64,000 bases of DNA from Halomonas sp. GD1P12 (GCF_025725645.1 NZ_CP107007.1:1984001-2048000); one strand, 5' to 3'. Positions 49,255 through 60,374 are shown, numbered from the stretch's first letter. The notes: generated by a model from the letters alone, not told the origin. Numbers and translations: made by a program.

Positions 49255-49608
49255 TTATTGGGCAGCCTTGGCTTTTTCCACGATGGCAGCGAACGCTGCT
49301 TTCTCGTGAACCGCCAGATCCGCCAGTACCTTACGGTCGATTTCGATGCCGGCTTTCTTCAAGCCACCAACGAAACGGCTGTAAGACATGCCGTTGATGC
49401 GGGCACCGGCGTTGATACGCTGGATCCACAGGGCACGGAACTGACGCTTACGGTTACGACGGTCGCGGTACGCGTACTGGCCGGCCTTGATGACGGCCTG
49501 CTTGGCAACGCGGAAAACGCGCGAACGAGCACCGTAGTAGCCTTTGGCCTGCTTCAGTACTTTCTTATGACGACGACGGGCGACAACGCCACGCTTGACT
49601 CGAGTCAT
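49255..49608 (-). CDS. rplT: Large ribosomal subunit protein bL20
   Basis: A 117-residue basic ribosomal protein with the family start [20 protein letters not shown] and the [20 protein letters not shown] segment of the globular C-terminal domain. In E. coli, L20 also represses rpmI-rplT translation. It follows rpmI by 36 bases. Confidence 0.98.
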   Translation of the reverse strand: MTRVKRGVVARRRHKKVLKQAKGYYGARSRVFRVAKQAVIKAGQYAYRDRRNRKRQFRALWIQRINAGARINGMSYSRFVGGLKKAGIEIDRKVLADLAVHEKAAFAAIVEKAKAAQ

Positions 49609-49644
49609 GACACACTCCTGACTTTAAAAAAATTCGAAAACGAC

Positions 49645-49839
49645 TTACATATTCGGCAGCATGCGCTGGATCAGCGGCTTGTCTGCTGCGTGAATCTGCT
49701 TCATACCGCGAAGCTGACGCTTACGCTTGGTCGATTTCTTGGTCAGGATGTGGCTACGGAAAGACTGCTTGTGCTTGAAGCCGTTAGCCGTCTTCTTGAA
49801 GCGCTTGGCAGCGCCGCTGTTGCTTTTGATTTTCGGCAT
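49645..49839 (-). CDS. rpmI: Large ribosomal subunit protein bL35
   Basis: A 64-residue basic protein: [20 protein letters not shown], then the [13 protein letters not shown] segment. It lies between infC and rplT, as in nearly all bacteria. The 81 bases before it could hold the L20-responsive operator known from E. coli, but I cannot recognise that structure by eye. Confidence 0.98.
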   Translation of the reverse strand: MPKIKSNSGAAKRFKKTANGFKHKQSFRSHILTKKSTKRKRQLRGMKQIHAADKPLIQRMLPNM

Positions 49840-49920
49840 GAGAATAACTCCGCTCGATGTTTTTTAGAAAACCCAGGGCCGGTCAGCGCCAAGCGCTGAC
49901 CCGTTAAATTCGCCGTTGGA

Positions 49921-50460
49921 TCACTTCTTTTTGGGGGCAAGAATCATGATCATCTGGCGGCCTTCCATTTTCGGGAAGGATTCCACCGAACCGATCTCTT
50001 CGAGGTCTGCCGCGATCCGCTCCATCAGCTTGCGGCCGATGTCCTGGTGCGCCATTTCGCGACCACGAAAACGCAAAGTGACCTTGCCCTTGTCACCACC
50101 TTCGAGAAAGCGAATCAGGTTTTTGAGCTTCACCTGGTAATCGCCTTCGTCAGTGCCGGGCCGGAATTTGACTTCCTTGACCTGGATTTGCTTTTGCTTT
50201 TTCTTTTGAGCCGCTTTTTGCTTTTTCGACTCAAAAACGAACTTGCCGTAATCCATGATCTTGCAGACGATAGGATCGGCATTTGAAATTTGCACGAGGT
50301 CCAAACCGGCAGCTTCAGCACGTTCCAACGCTTCAGTAGTGGGCACAACGCCCAGCTGCTCACCTTCAGCGTCGATCAAACGGACTTCTTCTTCGGTAAT
50401 ACGCTCGTTCATTGGTGGGCGCTTGTCTGCAGGACGCCCGCGCGGGTTGCTTCGCTTGAT
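49921..50460 (-). CDS. infC: Translation initiation factor IF-3, starting at an ATC codon
   Basis: IF-3 prevents premature 30S-50S joining and proofreads the initiator tRNA. The C-terminal domain is clear: [32 protein letters not shown] and the ending [13 protein letters not shown]. The first ATG (50412) would give only 163 residues and no ribosome site. The frame is open upstream to the TAA of thrS at 50475, and contains no ATG, GTG or TTG. An ATC at 50458-50460 has AAGGAG 8 bases before it and starts the peptide [20 protein letters not shown], giving 179 residues, the family norm. Rare AUU/AUC starts are known for infC and underlie IF-3 autoregulation. The start is inferred but strongly supported. 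Confidence 0.93.
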   Translation of the reverse strand: MKRSNPRGRPADKRPPMNERITEEEVRLIDAEGEQLGVVPTTEALERAEAAGLDLVQISNADPIVCKIMDYGKFVFESKKQKAAQKKKQKQIQVKEVKFRPGTDEGDYQVKLKNLIRFLEGGDKGKVTLRFRGREMAHQDIGRKLMERIAADLEEIGSVESFPKMEGRQMIMILAPKKK

Positions 50461-50472
50461 TGCTCTGTCTCC

Positions 50473-52395
50473 TTAGGCAATTGACGATGTCGCCAGGGCT
50501 GCTCTCTCGGCGCTTGCGCGTTCGATGAAGTCATCGACGGTCATGGTGCCGAGGTTTTCGCCGCTGCGAGTTCGCACGGCCACTGAGTCAGCTTCGACTT
50601 CCTTATCTCCGACCACAAGGAGATAGGGAATTTTCTGTAACGTATGCTCACGGATTTTAAAGCCGATCTTCTCGTTCCTCAAGTCTGCCTTGACGCGAAG
50701 ACCGCTTTTTTGCAAGCGTTTCTCCAATTCCAGCGCGTAATCACGCTGCGAATCGGTGATATTCATGATGACCACTTGCTCGGGTGCCAGCCATAATGGC
50801 ATAGCCCCGGCGTAATGTTCAATCAGGATGCCGATGAAGCGCTCCATGGAGCCGACGATCGCCCGGTGCAGCATGACCGGCGCCTTGCGCTCGCCCTCTT
50901 CGGTCACGTACTGCGCGCCCAAACGCTCGGGCATCATGAAGTCGACCTGCATGGTGCCGACCTGCCACTCACGACCCAGGCAGTCCTTCATGTGATACTC
51001 GATCTTGGGGCCGTAGAACGCGCCTTCGCCGGGAAGTTCCTGCCACTCGACGTCACAGGCCTTGAGCGCACCGCGCAGAGCGTCTTCGGCGCGATCCCAC
51101 ACCTCGTCGCTGCCGATGCGCTTTTCCGGGCGCAGCGCGATCTTGATCGCGATGTCCTCGAAGCCAAAGTCCTGGTACACCTTCAGCGCCTGGCGATGGA
51201 AACTCGTGACTTCCGGCTCGACCTGAGCCTCGGTGCAGAAGACGTGGCCATCGTCCTGGGTAAAGGCGCGCACGCGCATAATCCCGTGCAGCGCGCCGGA
51301 CGGCTCGTTGCGGTGGCAGCCGCCGAACTCGCCAAAGCGTACCGGAAGCTCGCGGTAGCTTCTAAGCCCGGAGTTGAACACCTGGACGTGGCCCGGGCAG
51401 TTCATCGGCTTGAGCGCGTACTCGTGCTTCTCCGATTCGGTGAAGAACATGCCGTCGGCGTAGTTGTCCCAGTGGCCGGACTTTTTCCACAGCGACACGT
51501 CCATGACCTGCGGACAGCGGATTTCCTGGTAGCCGCCCTCTTTATAGACGCCGCGCATGTACTGCTCGACCTGCTGCCACAGCGCCCAGCCGTTGGGATG
51601 CCAGAACACCATGCCCGGCGCCTCTTCCTGCATGTGGAAGAGATCGAGCTTGCGCGCCAGCTTACGGTGGTCGCGCTTTTCTGCCTCTTCCAGGCGCTTC
51701 AGGTAGGCCTTGAGCTGCTTTTTGTCGCCCCAGGCCGTACCGTAGATGCGCGTGAGCATGGCGTTGGAGGCGTCTGCGCGCCAGTAGGCGCCGGCCAGCT
51801 TGGTCAGCTTGAACGCTTTTAGATGACGCGTGTTGGGCACGTGCGGACCCCGGCACATGTCCGTGTACTCTTCGTGGTGGTACAGGCGGATAGCCGCGCC
51901 GTCAGGAATCTCGCGCACGATCTCCTGCTTGTAGGGCTCGTCGCGGGCAACGAAGGTTTCCAGCGCCTGGTCGCGGTCGACGTATTCGCGGACCACGTCG
52001 TATTCGGTGTCGATCAGCGCCTGCATGCGTTTTTCGATCGCTTCCAGATCATCCGGCGTGACCGAGCGGCCAAAATCGATATCGTAATAGAAGCCGTTTT
52101 CGATCACCGGGCCGATCGCCATTTTGGCGTCCGGGTAGAGCTGCTTTACCGCATGCCCAATCAGGTGCGCGCTGGAGTGGCGAATGATGTCGATGCCTTC
52201 CGGATCGCGGGCGGTAATGATCGCGACCTCGGCGTCGTGCTCGATTACATCGGCCGCATCGACCAGCACACCGTCGATCTTTCCGGCCACGCACGCCTTG
52301 GCCAAACCAGGGCCAATGGACTCGGCGAGAGCCATGATGGAAAGCGGTTCGTCAAACGTACGTTGGCTGCCGTCGGGCAGTGTCACTATGGGCAT
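50473..52395 (-). CDS. thrS: Threonyl-tRNA synthetase
   Basis: A 640-residue class II synthetase. N-terminal TGS domain ([14 protein letters not shown]), editing domain with the zinc-binding [10 protein letters not shown] motif, catalytic core with the zinc site in [12 protein letters not shown], and an anticodon-binding domain at the end. ATG 52395 has AAGGAA at 52403-52408; the frame extending to 52479 crosses the leader hairpin. The infC ATC codon lies 12 bases after its stop. The leader holds a tRNA-Thr anticodon-arm mimic, see 52419-52439. Confidence 0.97.
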   Translation of the reverse strand: MPIVTLPDGSQRTFDEPLSIMALAESIGPGLAKACVAGKIDGVLVDAADVIEHDAEVAIITARDPEGIDIIRHSSAHLIGHAVKQLYPDAKMAIGPVIENGFYYDIDFGRSVTPDDLEAIEKRMQALIDTEYDVVREYVDRDQALETFVARDEPYKQEIVREIPDGAAIRLYHHEEYTDMCRGPHVPNTRHLKAFKLTKLAGAYWRADASNAMLTRIYGTAWGDKKQLKAYLKRLEEAEKRDHRKLARKLDLFHMQEEAPGMVFWHPNGWALWQQVEQYMRGVYKEGGYQEIRCPQVMDVSLWKKSGHWDNYADGMFFTESEKHEYALKPMNCPGHVQVFNSGLRSYRELPVRFGEFGGCHRNEPSGALHGIMRVRAFTQDDGHVFCTEAQVEPEVTSFHRQALKVYQDFGFEDIAIKIALRPEKRIGSDEVWDRAEDALRGALKACDVEWQELPGEGAFYGPKIEYHMKDCLGREWQVGTMQVDFMMPERLGAQYVTEEGERKAPVMLHRAIVGSMERFIGILIEHYAGAMPLWLAPEQVVIMNITDSQRDYALELEKRLQKSGLRVKADLRNEKIGFKIREHTLQKIPYLLVVGDKEVEADSVAVRTRSGENLGTMTVDDFIERASAERAALATSSIA

Positions 52396-52418
52396 TCGGG
52401 TGTTCCTTGAGCGCAGTG

Positions 52419-52439
52419 GTGATCCATACCAGGGATCAC
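52419..52439 (-). promoter_or_regulatory. thrS translational operator: tRNA-Thr anticodon-arm mimic
   Basis: On the mRNA strand the sequence folds as a 7-bp stem GUGAUCC / GGAUCAC enclosing the 7-base loop CUGGUAU. In tRNA numbering the loop gives U33, anticodon GGU at 34-36 and A37, that is the anticodon loop of tRNA-Thr(GGU). It covers positions -44 to -24 from the ATG, ten bases upstream of the ribosome site. In E. coli, ThrRS represses its own mRNA by binding such a mimic just before the Shine-Dalgarno sequence. The same mechanism is inferred here. Confidence 0.7.
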
Positions 52440-52477
52440 ATATCGCTATCAATGGCTTGAGGGTTCGTTTCAAACGC

Positions 52478-52507
52478 AAAAGCGCCTGCCCATTGATGAG
52501 CAGGCGC
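52478..52507 (-). terminator. Stem-loop upstream of thrS: terminator of the nrd-Nudix unit or second arm of the thrS operator
   Basis: An 8-bp perfect stem GCGCCTGC / GCAGGCGC with a 10-base loop, followed on the minus strand by four T residues. It could end transcripts from the Nudix gene at 52575. It also lies 38 bases beyond the anticodon-arm mimic, at about -87 to -112 from the thrS ATG, similar to the second stem-loop of the E. coli thrS operator. Confidence 0.55.
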
Positions 52508-52574
52508 GTAGCCTAGCAGACTTTCAGGCGGCGAGACACCGGCGCCGGGCTTACCCTTGCGGCGCTTGAAATCG

Positions 52575-53012
52575 TTAGCCGCGCACCAGCGCCAGAACGT
52601 GCTCACGGGTCAGCGGCGCGAGCGTAAGCGCCCGGGCCTTGTGCGGCGTGACCCACACCGCCTCGGCGATCTCCGCCGCCGCCTCGACGCGCTCATCGAG
52701 GTCCAGACGAAAGAGCTCGGTATCGATCAGCGTATCCGCCTCATTGGCCGCTTCGATTTTGAGGCGCGCCACATGCTCGAGACGTTCCGGCGAAACGCAA
52801 ACCCCAAGCTCCTCTTCGAGCTCGCGAACCAGCGCCTGCCTTACCGGCTCACCCGGCTCGATTTTACCGCCGGGCTGCATGAAAAAACGGCTGCCGCGCT
52901 TTCGCACCAGCAAAAGCTCGTCAGCGGCGTTGATCACAATCGCCGCGGCGATGTAAAGCGTAGGCAGGGGTGCCCCCGTGGGCGCTTTCGCTGCTACAAC
53001 TCTATCGCTCAT
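52575..53012 (-). CDS. Nudix (MutT-like) hydrolase
   Basis: A 145-residue Nudix domain protein. The Nudix box reads GGKIEPGEPVRQALVREL followed by EEELGV, matching G-x5-E-x7-REUxEExGU. These enzymes hydrolyse nucleoside diphosphate derivatives, including damaged dNTPs. Its ATG lies 6 bases after the nrdF stop, so it is probably the last gene of the ribonucleotide reductase operon; a role in cleaning or balancing nucleotide pools is an inference from that position. Confidence 0.88.
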   Translation of the reverse strand: MSDRVVAAKAPTGAPLPTLYIAAAIVINAADELLLVRKRGSRFFMQPGGKIEPGEPVRQALVRELEEELGVCVSPERLEHVARLKIEAANEADTLIDTELFRLDLDERVEAAAEIAEAVWVTPHKARALTLAPLTREHVLALVRG

Positions 53013-53018
53013 GATGAC

Positions 53019-54014
<996 letters not shown>

Positions 54015-56198
54015 TTACAGCGTGCAGGAAACACAGCCTTCGACTTCGGTGCCTTCCAGCGCGCTTTGACGCAGACGAATGTAGTAAAGCGTTTTGATGC
54101 CCTTGCGCCACGCGTGGATCTGCGCCTTGTTGATATCGCGCGTGGTGGCGGTATCCGGGAAAAACAGCGTCAGCGACAAGCCCTGATCGACGTGTTTGGA
54201 CGCCTCGGCGTAGGTGTCGATGATCTTCTCGGGGCCGATCTCGTAGGCGTCCTGGAAGTAGTCGAAGTTCTCTTCGCTCAAGAACGGCGCCGGGTAGTAA
54301 ACGCGGCCAAGCTTGCCTTCCTTGCGAATCTCGATCTTCGCCGCTACCGGGTGAATGCTCGAGGTGGAGTGGTTGATGTACGAGATCGACCCGGTCGGCG
54401 GTACGGCCTGCAGGTTACGGTTGTAAAGGCCGTGCGCCATGACCGACGTCTTCAACTGCTCCCAGTCACCCTGAGTCGGAAGCGCGATGCCGCTGCGCTC
54501 GAACAACTCGCGCACCTTCTCGGTCTTCGGCAGCCACGCCTCGTCAGTGTACTTGTCGAAGAACGTGCCCGAGGCGTAGGTGGAGTCGGCAAAGCCTGCA
54601 AAGGTATCACCGTGCTCGATCGCCAACTGATTCGACGCACGAATGGCGTGAAACGCTACGCAGTAGAAGTAGAGATTGGTGAAATCCAGCCCCTCTTCCG
54701 AGCCATAGTAGATGTGCTCGCGAGCCAAAAAGCCGTGCAGGTTCATCTGACCCAAACCGATGGCGCGCGACTTGGCGTTGCCTTCGGCGATCGAGGGCAC
54801 GCTTTTGAGGTTGCTCATCTCGGAGACGGCGGTCAGGCCACGAATGGCGATGTCCACGCTGGTGCCGATATCGCCGGAGTCCATGACCTTGGCAATGTTC
54901 ATCGAGCCCAGGTTGCAGGAGATGTCCTGACCGATCTTGCTGTAGTTCAGGCTTTCATCGTACTCGGTCGGCGTGTTGACCTGCAGAATCTCCGAGCACA
55001 GATTGCTCATGTTGATGCGCCCGGCGATCGGGTTGGCCCGGTTCACCGTGTCTTCGAACATGATGTAGGGGTAGCCGGACTCGAACTGCAGCTCCGCCAG
55101 CGTCTGGAAGAAGGCGCGTGCGTTGATCTTCTGCTTGCGAATGCGCGCATCTGCCACCATCTCGTGGTAGTGCTCGCTGACGCTGATATCGCCAAACGGC
55201 TTGCCGTAGACCCGCTCCACGTCGTAGGGCGAGAACAAGTACATGTCGTCGTTACGCTTGGCAAGCTCAAAGGTGATATCCGGAATGGTCACCCCGAGCG
55301 AGAGCGTCTTGATACGAATCTTCTCGTCGGCGTTTTCGCGCTTGGTATCCAGAAAGCGCAGGATGTCCGGGTGGTGGGCGTTCAAGTAGACCGCACCCGC
55401 GCCCTGGCGCGCGCCGAGCTGGTTGGCGTAGGAGAAGGCGTCTTCCAGCAGCTTCATGATGGGAATGATGCCGGAGGACTGGTTCTCGATGCGCTTGATC
55501 GGTGCGCCGGACTCGCGAATGTTGCTCAGCAAGAACGCCACGCCGCCGCCGCGCTTGGAGAGCTGCAGCGCCGAGTTGATGGAACGGCCGATCGACTCCA
55601 TGTTGTCTTCGATACGCAGCAAAAAGCACGACACCAGCTCGCCGCGCTGCTGCTTACCGCAGTTCAAAAACGTTGGCGTAGCCGGCTGGAAGCGCCCGCT
55701 GATGATCTCGTCGACCAGCGATTTGGCAAGCGCCTCGTCACCGCGGGCAAGCGTGAGTGCCACCATGCATACGCGGTCTTCGTAGCGCTCGAGATAGCGT
55801 TTGCCATCGAAGGTTTTCAGCGTATAGCTGGTGTAGTACTTGAACGCGCCCAGAAAGCTTGGGAAACGAAACTTGTAGGCGTAGGCCTGCTCGAACAGCG
55901 CCTTGACGAAAGTCGGCGCGTACTGGCCAAGCACCTCGGCTTCGTAGTAGCCCTCTTCCACCAGGTAGTCGAGCTTCTCTTCCAGCGAGTGGAAAAAAAC
56001 CGTGTTTTGATTGACGTGCTGCAGAAAGTACTGGCGCGCCGCTTCACGGTCCTTGTCGAGCTGAAGCTCGCCATTGGCACCGTAAAGATTCAGCATCGCG
56101 TTCAGCGCGTGATAGTCCAGCGTACGCGTCTGGCTCGCTTCTGCCGCCGGTTTTTTCGTTTCAGGCACGTTGGTAGTGGCTACGTTTGTCGTTTCCAA
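54015..56198 (-). CDS. nrdE: Class Ib ribonucleotide reductase, alpha subunit
   Basis: A 727-residue catalytic subunit that reduces ribonucleoside diphosphates. Active-site features include [20 protein letters not shown], the [16 protein letters not shown] segment with catalytic Asn, Cys and Glu, the radical-transfer tyrosines, and the C-terminal redox pair EGCVSCTL that is re-reduced by NrdH. It lacks the N-terminal ATP cone of class Ia enzymes. The start appears to be TTG at 56198, with AAAGGAG ten bases upstream, and overlaps nrdI by 19 bases; no ATG exists at a sensible position. Confidence 0.96.
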   Translation of the reverse strand: METTNVATTNVPETKKPAAEASQTRTLDYHALNAMLNLYGANGELQLDKDREAARQYFLQHVNQNTVFFHSLEEKLDYLVEEGYYEAEVLGQYAPTFVKALFEQAYAYKFRFPSFLGAFKYYTSYTLKTFDGKRYLERYEDRVCMVALTLARGDEALAKSLVDEIISGRFQPATPTFLNCGKQQRGELVSCFLLRIEDNMESIGRSINSALQLSKRGGGVAFLLSNIRESGAPIKRIENQSSGIIPIMKLLEDAFSYANQLGARQGAGAVYLNAHHPDILRFLDTKRENADEKIRIKTLSLGVTIPDITFELAKRNDDMYLFSPYDVERVYGKPFGDISVSEHYHEMVADARIRKQKINARAFFQTLAELQFESGYPYIMFEDTVNRANPIAGRINMSNLCSEILQVNTPTEYDESLNYSKIGQDISCNLGSMNIAKVMDSGDIGTSVDIAIRGLTAVSEMSNLKSVPSIAEGNAKSRAIGLGQMNLHGFLAREHIYYGSEEGLDFTNLYFYCVAFHAIRASNQLAIEHGDTFAGFADSTYASGTFFDKYTDEAWLPKTEKVRELFERSGIALPTQGDWEQLKTSVMAHGLYNRNLQAVPPTGSISYINHSTSSIHPVAAKIEIRKEGKLGRVYYPAPFLSEENFDYFQDAYEIGPEKIIDTYAEASKHVDQGLSLTLFFPDTATTRDINKAQIHAWRKGIKTLYYIRLRQSALEGTEVEGCVSCTL

Positions 56199-56611
56199 AA
56201 CTCTTCTACTCCTTTGCGAACCCTGGCGACGTCATCGTCAGTGCCCAAAAGCTCAAATCGATAAAGCAGCGGCACCTGGCACTTCTGGGCGACGATACGC
56301 CCCGCCAGCCCGTAAGCCTCGCCAAAATTGGTATTGCCAGCGGCAATGACGCCTCGGATGAGGCGCCGGTTGTGCTCATCGTTCAAAAAGCGGATCACCG
56401 GACCCGGCACCGCCCCTTTAGTGCCGCCCCCACCATACGTCGGGGTAATGAGCACGTAAGGGGTGTCGATATGAGGAACCGGGTCGTTGCGGTTGATCGG
56501 CAGCCGGTGCGCCGCCAACCCCAGCTTTTCCACGAAACGATGGGTGTTGCCTGACCGGGTGGAAAAATACACCAGCGTGCCAGCCAACGGTGCGTGAGCG
56601 TCCGTCAGCAT
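56180..56611 (-). CDS. nrdI: NrdI, flavodoxin-like activator of class Ib ribonucleotide reductase
   Basis: A 143-residue flavodoxin-like protein. The FMN phosphate loop is [19 protein letters not shown] and the second flavin loop is [17 protein letters not shown], with [15 protein letters not shown] near the flavin ring. NrdI supplies the oxidant that assembles the dimanganese-tyrosyl cofactor of NrdF. It follows nrdH by 9 bases. The ribosome site is weak. Confidence 0.95.
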   Translation of the reverse strand: MLTDAHAPLAGTLVYFSTRSGNTHRFVEKLGLAAHRLPINRNDPVPHIDTPYVLITPTYGGGGTKGAVPGPVIRFLNDEHNRRLIRGVIAAGNTNFGEAYGLAGRIVAQKCQVPLLYRFELLGTDDDVARVRKGVEEFWKRQT

Positions 56612-56620
56612 GGCACGAAA

Positions 56621-56842
56621 TTAAGCCAGTGCCTGAATACGATCCGGACGAAAGCCCGACCAGTGATCGTCACCGGCCACGACGACGGGCAGCTGGCGAT
56701 AACCCAGCGCCTCGACTTCCTGCTGGGCGCCGTCTTCAGCGGTGATATCGATCACGGTGTACTCGATTCCCTGCTTGTCCATCGCGCGGTAAGTGGCGGT
56801 GCACTGAACGCAGGCGGGCTTGCTGTAAATCTGGATGGCCAT
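56621..56842 (-). CDS. nrdH: NrdH-redoxin
   Basis: A 73-residue glutaredoxin-fold protein with the NrdH active site KPACVQCTATYRAMD (C-V-Q-C) and the C-terminal motif SGFRPDRIQAL that docks thioredoxin reductase. It is the electron donor of the class Ib enzyme. First gene of nrdHIEF; AAAAGGA precedes the ATG. Tandem NrdR boxes lie about 80-125 bases upstream of the start. Confidence 0.96.
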   Translation of the reverse strand: MAIQIYSKPACVQCTATYRAMDKQGIEYTVIDITAEDGAQQEVEALGYRQLPVVVAGDDHWSGFRPDRIQALA

Positions 56843-56920
56843 GGCTATTTTTTCCTTTTCATAGCGGCGTTTTTGGGCTAGAGCACCGGTTGTGCCCGAC
56901 CCCCTCTAAACAGACTACGC

Positions 56921-56967
56921 ATACTATATATAGACCACTGCAAAATCAATTCAAGCATATATGGTAT
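56921..56967 (-). promoter_or_regulatory. nrdHIEF promoter with tandem NrdR boxes
   Basis: Box 1 (56921-56936) has the core CTATATATAG, matching the NrdR consensus CwATATATwG exactly. Box 2 (56952-56967) has the core GCATATATGG, a weaker match. Their centres are 31 bases apart, three helical turns, the spacing at which NrdR pairs usually occur. On the minus strand a -35 element TTGAAT (56954-56949) and a -10 element TATATA (56932-56927, spacing 16) overlap the boxes, so NrdR-(d)ATP binding would block RNA polymerase. Confidence 0.75.
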
Positions 56968-57306
56968 TTTTTAATCCACAGGTTATTGACAAAGTGTACC
57001 CAGCGCAGCGGCGCGGCTCAGCCAAAAAGGGGTTTGAAAAAAAGCGAACTGCAAGCGCGATATCCATCGATTAAAGCCGTTTTGAGCGACGTTAATGACC
57101 GGGTTTTGAAAGGTTATCCACCTTAGCTTTGACGTCAAAAAAACACGCTTCCAGCAAAATCGAGCCGTGTGAAAACGCAAGAATGTGCGTGGTGGCATGT
57201 CGGATGAATGCCGACAATGAATACCCAGGCCCTACGGCGATGGAGAAGGCAGCGAGGCGGCGAAAGAGCCGCGATGAAAAAACAGCGTGTGCGTCAAGCG
57301 CGCAGC

Positions 57307-57332
57307 AAAAAGCCCGGCCGGAGCCGGGCTTT
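57307..57332 (-). terminator. Terminator of the superoxide dismutase gene
   Basis: A 10-bp stem AAAGCCCGGC / GCCGGGCTTT with loop CGGA, followed on the minus strand by a five-base T run that extends from the stem. Confidence 0.85.
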
Positions 57333-57372
57333 CGACAAGGCGCTCAAAGCGCCTTGCTGATCGGTCAACGTC

Positions 57373-57984
57373 TTAGGCAATAGCGGCCTGGTAGCGACGC
57401 TCGACTTCGTCCCAGTTGACGACTTCGAAGAAGGCGGCAATGTAGTCCGGGCGCTTGTTCTGATACTTCAGGTAGTAGGCGTGTTCCCACACGTCGAGAC
57501 CCAGAATCGGCGTGTTGCCGTCCATCAGCGGGCTGTTCTGGTTCAGCGTGTTCTCGACGACCAGCTTTTTCTGCGGCGTCACGGAGAGCCACGCCCAACC
57601 GCTGCCGAAACGGCCGGTGGCGGCCTTTTTGAACTCTTCCTTGAAGGTGTCGAAGCCACCCAGTTCGCTGTCGATCGCCTTGGCAACGTCACCCTTGGGC
57701 TGACCGCCGCCGTTGGGCGACATCATTTGCCAGAACATGGAGTGATTGACGTGACCGCCGCCGTTGTTGATCACGGCCTGACGCTTCTCTTCCGGTACGC
57801 GGTCCAGATTGGACACCAGCTCTTCGATCGACAGATCTTCAAGGCCAGTGCCTTCGAGCGTGCTGTTCAGGTTGGTCACGTAGGTGTTGTGGTGACGCGA
57901 ATGGTGAATTTCCATCGTCATCGCGTCGATGTTCGGCTCGAGTGCGTCGTAGGCATACGGCAGTTCGGGTAGTGTATGTGCCAT
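57373..57984 (-). CDS. sodA: Superoxide dismutase, Fe/Mn family, Mn-like
   Basis: A 203-residue cytoplasmic superoxide dismutase. Metal ligands lie in [12 protein letters not shown] (first His), [14 protein letters not shown] (second His) and [20 protein letters not shown] (Asp and third His). The glycine in GGGHxNH and the Gln in [11 protein letters not shown] are the residues by which Mn-type enzymes differ from Fe-type ones (which place the Gln elsewhere). I therefore prefer sodA over sodB, although cambialistic use of either metal is possible. Monocistronic by its own terminator. Confidence 0.88.
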   Translation of the reverse strand: MAHTLPELPYAYDALEPNIDAMTMEIHHSRHHNTYVTNLNSTLEGTGLEDLSIEELVSNLDRVPEEKRQAVINNGGGHVNHSMFWQMMSPNGGGQPKGDVAKAIDSELGGFDTFKEEFKKAATGRFGSGWAWLSVTPQKKLVVENTLNQNSPLMDGNTPILGLDVWEHAYYLKYQNKRPDYIAAFFEVVNWDEVERRYQAAIA

Positions 57985-58151
57985 GTCATCATCTCCTTGA
58001 GTGACTTTTGATGTTCATTGAATAGGTGCGGTCACGCCCTACTCTTTTCAACCGCTTGGGCGGAATTTTCCTCGAAACGCAAACGTGCATTGGCGCTGCG
58101 CGCCCTAGCACTCTAGCTAACAATCAGCGCTTTATCTAATAGGCGCGCAAT

Positions 58152-58180
58152 AAAAAGCCGGCTGCCCGGCAGCCGGCTTT
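58152..58180 (-). terminator. Terminator after etfA copy 2
   Basis: A stem AAAGCCGGCTG / CAGCCGGCTTT with a 5-base loop, followed on the minus strand by five T residues. It lies 40 bases after the etfA stop. Copy 1 lacks an equivalent strong terminator. Confidence 0.85.
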
Positions 58181-58219
58181 CGATCATCCGCCTACAGGCG
58201 GAAAAACGTCAAGACGCGA

Positions 58220-59146
58220 TCAGAGCTTACTCTCAAGCTCCGGCAGAAGCTCGAACAGATCCCCCACCAGGCCGTAGTCCGCCACCTGGAAGATCGGCGC
58301 TTCCTCGTCCTTGTTGATCGCCACGATCACCTTCGAGTCCTTCATCCCCGCCAGGTGCTGGATGGCGCCGCTGATGCCCACCGCGATGTACAGATCCGGC
58401 GCGACGATCTTGCCCGTCTGACCCACCTGCATGTCGTTGGGCACAAAGCCCGCATCCACCGCCGCCCGGGAGGCGCCGACCGCCGCACCGAGCTTGTCGG
58501 CGATGCCGTCGAGCAGTCTGAAGTTCTCGCCGTTGCCCATGCCACGGCCCCCGGAGATCACGACCTTCGCGCCCCCCAGCTCCGGGCGGTCGGACTGCGC
58601 GAGCTCCTCACCGACGAACTGCGACTGGTCGTTCTCGACCACGGTGTCCACTGCCTCGATGGCGGCCGCGTTGTCGCGGCCCACGGCATCGAACGCCGTG
58701 GTGCGCACGGTCATGACCTTGAGCGTGTCGTCGCTTTTCACCGTGGCGATGGCGTTGCCGGCGTAGATCGGACGCTTGAAGGTGTCCGGGCCGTCGACCG
58801 CCACGATTTCGGAAAGCTGGCTGACGTCCTTGAGCGCGGCGACCCGCGGCAGCACGTTCTTGCCCGTGGTCGAGGCGCTGGTGAGAATATGGCTGTAGTC
58901 GTCGGCCAGCGACACCACCAGCGCACCCAGCGGCTCGGCGAGCTGGTGGGCGTAGACGGCGTTATCCGCCAGGCGAACCCGGGTGACGCCGTCGAGTTTC
59001 GCGGCGGCCTCCGCCGCGGCCTGGACGCCGTCGCCGGCGACCAGCACATCGATATCGCCGCCGATCTCGCGGGCGGCGGCCACCACGTGGGCGGTGGCGT
59101 CAAGCAGATGGCCGTCGTGAAGATCGGCCAGTACCAGAATGCTCAT
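58220..59146 (-). CDS. etfA: Electron transfer flavoprotein alpha subunit, copy 2
   Basis: A 308-residue protein identical in sequence to copy 1 at 7503, with the same FAD-binding C-terminal domain ([29 protein letters not shown]). The stop here is TGA instead of TAA, and two silent differences lie within the last 22 bases. It is followed by a strong terminator. Unlike copy 1, it stands next to the ETF-ubiquinone oxidoreductase gene, which makes it the likely housekeeping copy. Confidence 0.97.
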   Translation of the reverse strand: MSILVLADLHDGHLLDATAHVVAAAREIGGDIDVLVAGDGVQAAAEAAAKLDGVTRVRLADNAVYAHQLAEPLGALVVSLADDYSHILTSASTTGKNVLPRVAALKDVSQLSEIVAVDGPDTFKRPIYAGNAIATVKSDDTLKVMTVRTTAFDAVGRDNAAAIEAVDTVVENDQSQFVGEELAQSDRPELGGAKVVISGGRGMGNGENFRLLDGIADKLGAAVGASRAAVDAGFVPNDMQVGQTGKIVAPDLYIAVGISGAIQHLAGMKDSKVIVAINKDEEAPIFQVADYGLVGDLFELLPELESKL

Positions 59147-59198
59147 GGAGTGTACTCCCTGGAATAACGGTGAAAGAGGCAAGCGGAAGGTGGGGGGA

Positions 59199-59948
59199 TC
59201 AAAGCACCTTCGCTTCGTTCCTGAGCTTGTCGACCAGCTCGTCGACCGAGGCCACTTTTACCCCGCCCTTGCGCTCGGCCGGCGTTTCGACCTTCACCAG
59301 GCTCACTTTCGAGGCCACCTCGATGCCGTAATCCGCCGGCGTTTTGACATCCATCGGCTTCTTCTTGGCTTTCATGATGTCGGGAAGCTTGGCGTAGCGC
59401 GGCTCGTTGAGGCGCAGATCGGTGGTGACGATCGCCGGAAGCGACAGTGACAGCGTCTGCAGGCCGCCGTCGATCTCGCGGGTGACGCTGACCCGGTCGC
59501 CGTCGACGGCAACCTTCGAGGCGAAGGTGGCCTGGGGCAGATTGGACAGTGCTGCGAGCATCTGGCCGGTCTGGTTGTTGTCGGTGTCGATCGCCTGCTT
59601 GCCGAGAATCACCAGCCCCGGCTGCTCCTGTTCGACCACCTTCGCCAGCAGCTTCGCCACCGCCAGCGACTCGACGCGCTCGTCGGTCTCGATCTGGATC
59701 GCCCGGTCGGCGCCCAGCGCCAGCGCGGTGCGCAGCTGCTCCTGGGCAGCTTTCGGGCCGATGCTCACGGCGACCACTTCCGTGGCCACGCCCTGCTCCT
59801 TCAGGCGCACCGCCTCTTCCACGGCGATCTCGCAGAAGGGGTTCATGGCCATCTTGACGTTGGTCAGATCCACGTCCGAATGATCGGCCTTGACGCGAAT
59901 TTTCACGTTGTAGTCGATGACGCGTTTGACCGCGACTAGTACTTTCAT
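59199..59948 (-). CDS. etfB: Electron transfer flavoprotein beta subunit, copy 2
   Basis: A 249-residue protein identical to copy 1 at 8482; the only DNA difference I find in the gene is a silent C/T at 59925 (9208 in copy 1). It starts divergently from the ETF-ubiquinone oxidoreductase gene. Its upstream sequence has no TTTTGC-nnn-GCRRAA palindrome, so it is probably outside the proposed IclR regulon and may serve general beta-oxidation and amino-acid catabolism. Confidence 0.97.
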   Translation of the reverse strand: MKVLVAVKRVIDYNVKIRVKADHSDVDLTNVKMAMNPFCEIAVEEAVRLKEQGVATEVVAVSIGPKAAQEQLRTALALGADRAIQIETDERVESLAVAKLLAKVVEQEQPGLVILGKQAIDTDNNQTGQMLAALSNLPQATFASKVAVDGDRVSVTREIDGGLQTLSLSLPAIVTTDLRLNEPRYAKLPDIMKAKKKPMDVKTPADYGIEVASKVSLVKVETPAERKGGVKVASVDELVDKLRNEAKVL

Positions 59949-60374
59949 GGTTTCCTCGCTTGGCTGATAAGAAGCCCGGGCGCTGGCGTGAGTAACTCGG
60001 CGGCCAGTGCGTTGTGGCGGTGGCTAATGCCGCCTGGCTCTAAAAAATGAAAAAGGCCTGCTCGATACGATATTCATTCAAGCGTTTGACAGACGAGTGT
60101 TCACATCAATGTGCCACAGCTTGTCTACGCCCGACAACGCCAGACCGTTAAAATGCCGTCTGACGCTAATATAGCGCTTTTGAAACGATAAATCCGGCGC
60201 TCCGACAAAGCCGAAACGCTGGTCAAGGCGCCACAAATGCCCGGCAGACCATCGTCGTGATGACCCAGGCCCGGTATTATGCCTATCATGGGGTATAACC
60301 AGAAGCAAACGACCGTTTAGTATTAAGTCCGTGTTTTTATAAGATACGGTACTAACGAGAATAAGGAGAGACCA
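59949..60374. other. Divergent promoter region between etfBA copy 2 and ETF-QO
   Basis: This 426-base interval contains no convincing gene. It should hold the promoters of both divergent units. A candidate for the rightward gene is TTTAGT with TATAAG 16 bases further on, about 30 bases before the GTG start. No copy of the IclR-type palindrome is present. Confidence 0.6.

Larger units (their letters stand above)
56843..57372. other. 530-base intergenic region between nrdH and the superoxide dismutase gene
   Basis: No convincing gene. The left third holds the nrdH ribosome site, promoter and NrdR boxes (56921-56967). The right end holds the terminator of the superoxide dismutase gene (57309-57332) and another hairpin CAAGGCGC / GCGCCTTG (57336-57356) right after its stop. 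The middle (56985-57300) has a near-consensus DnaA box TTATCCACC at 57114-57122 and otherwise nothing I recognise; short open frames there lack ribosome sites. Confidence 0.7.
58220..59950. repeat. Direct repeat, copy 2 (etfB-etfA block)
   Basis: Counterpart of 7503-9233, same orientation, offset 50,717 bases. Identity stops right after the etfB start codon (59950) on one side and at the etfA stop codon on the other; the leader and trailer sequences differ completely. The match therefore covers just the two coding regions and the gap between them. Confidence 0.95.

Noticed and set aside
57114..57122. DnaA box-like TTATCCACC near the nrd promoter, possible origin or DnaA control
   Set aside because: A single 8-of-9 match without a cluster or AT-rich unwinding region, more than 250 bases upstream of nrdH. 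It could be chance.
57129..57383. Short open frame on the plus strand in the gap between nrdH and the superoxide dismutase gene
   Set aside because: No ribosome site, no recognisable fold, and it runs through the terminator hairpin of the dismutase gene.
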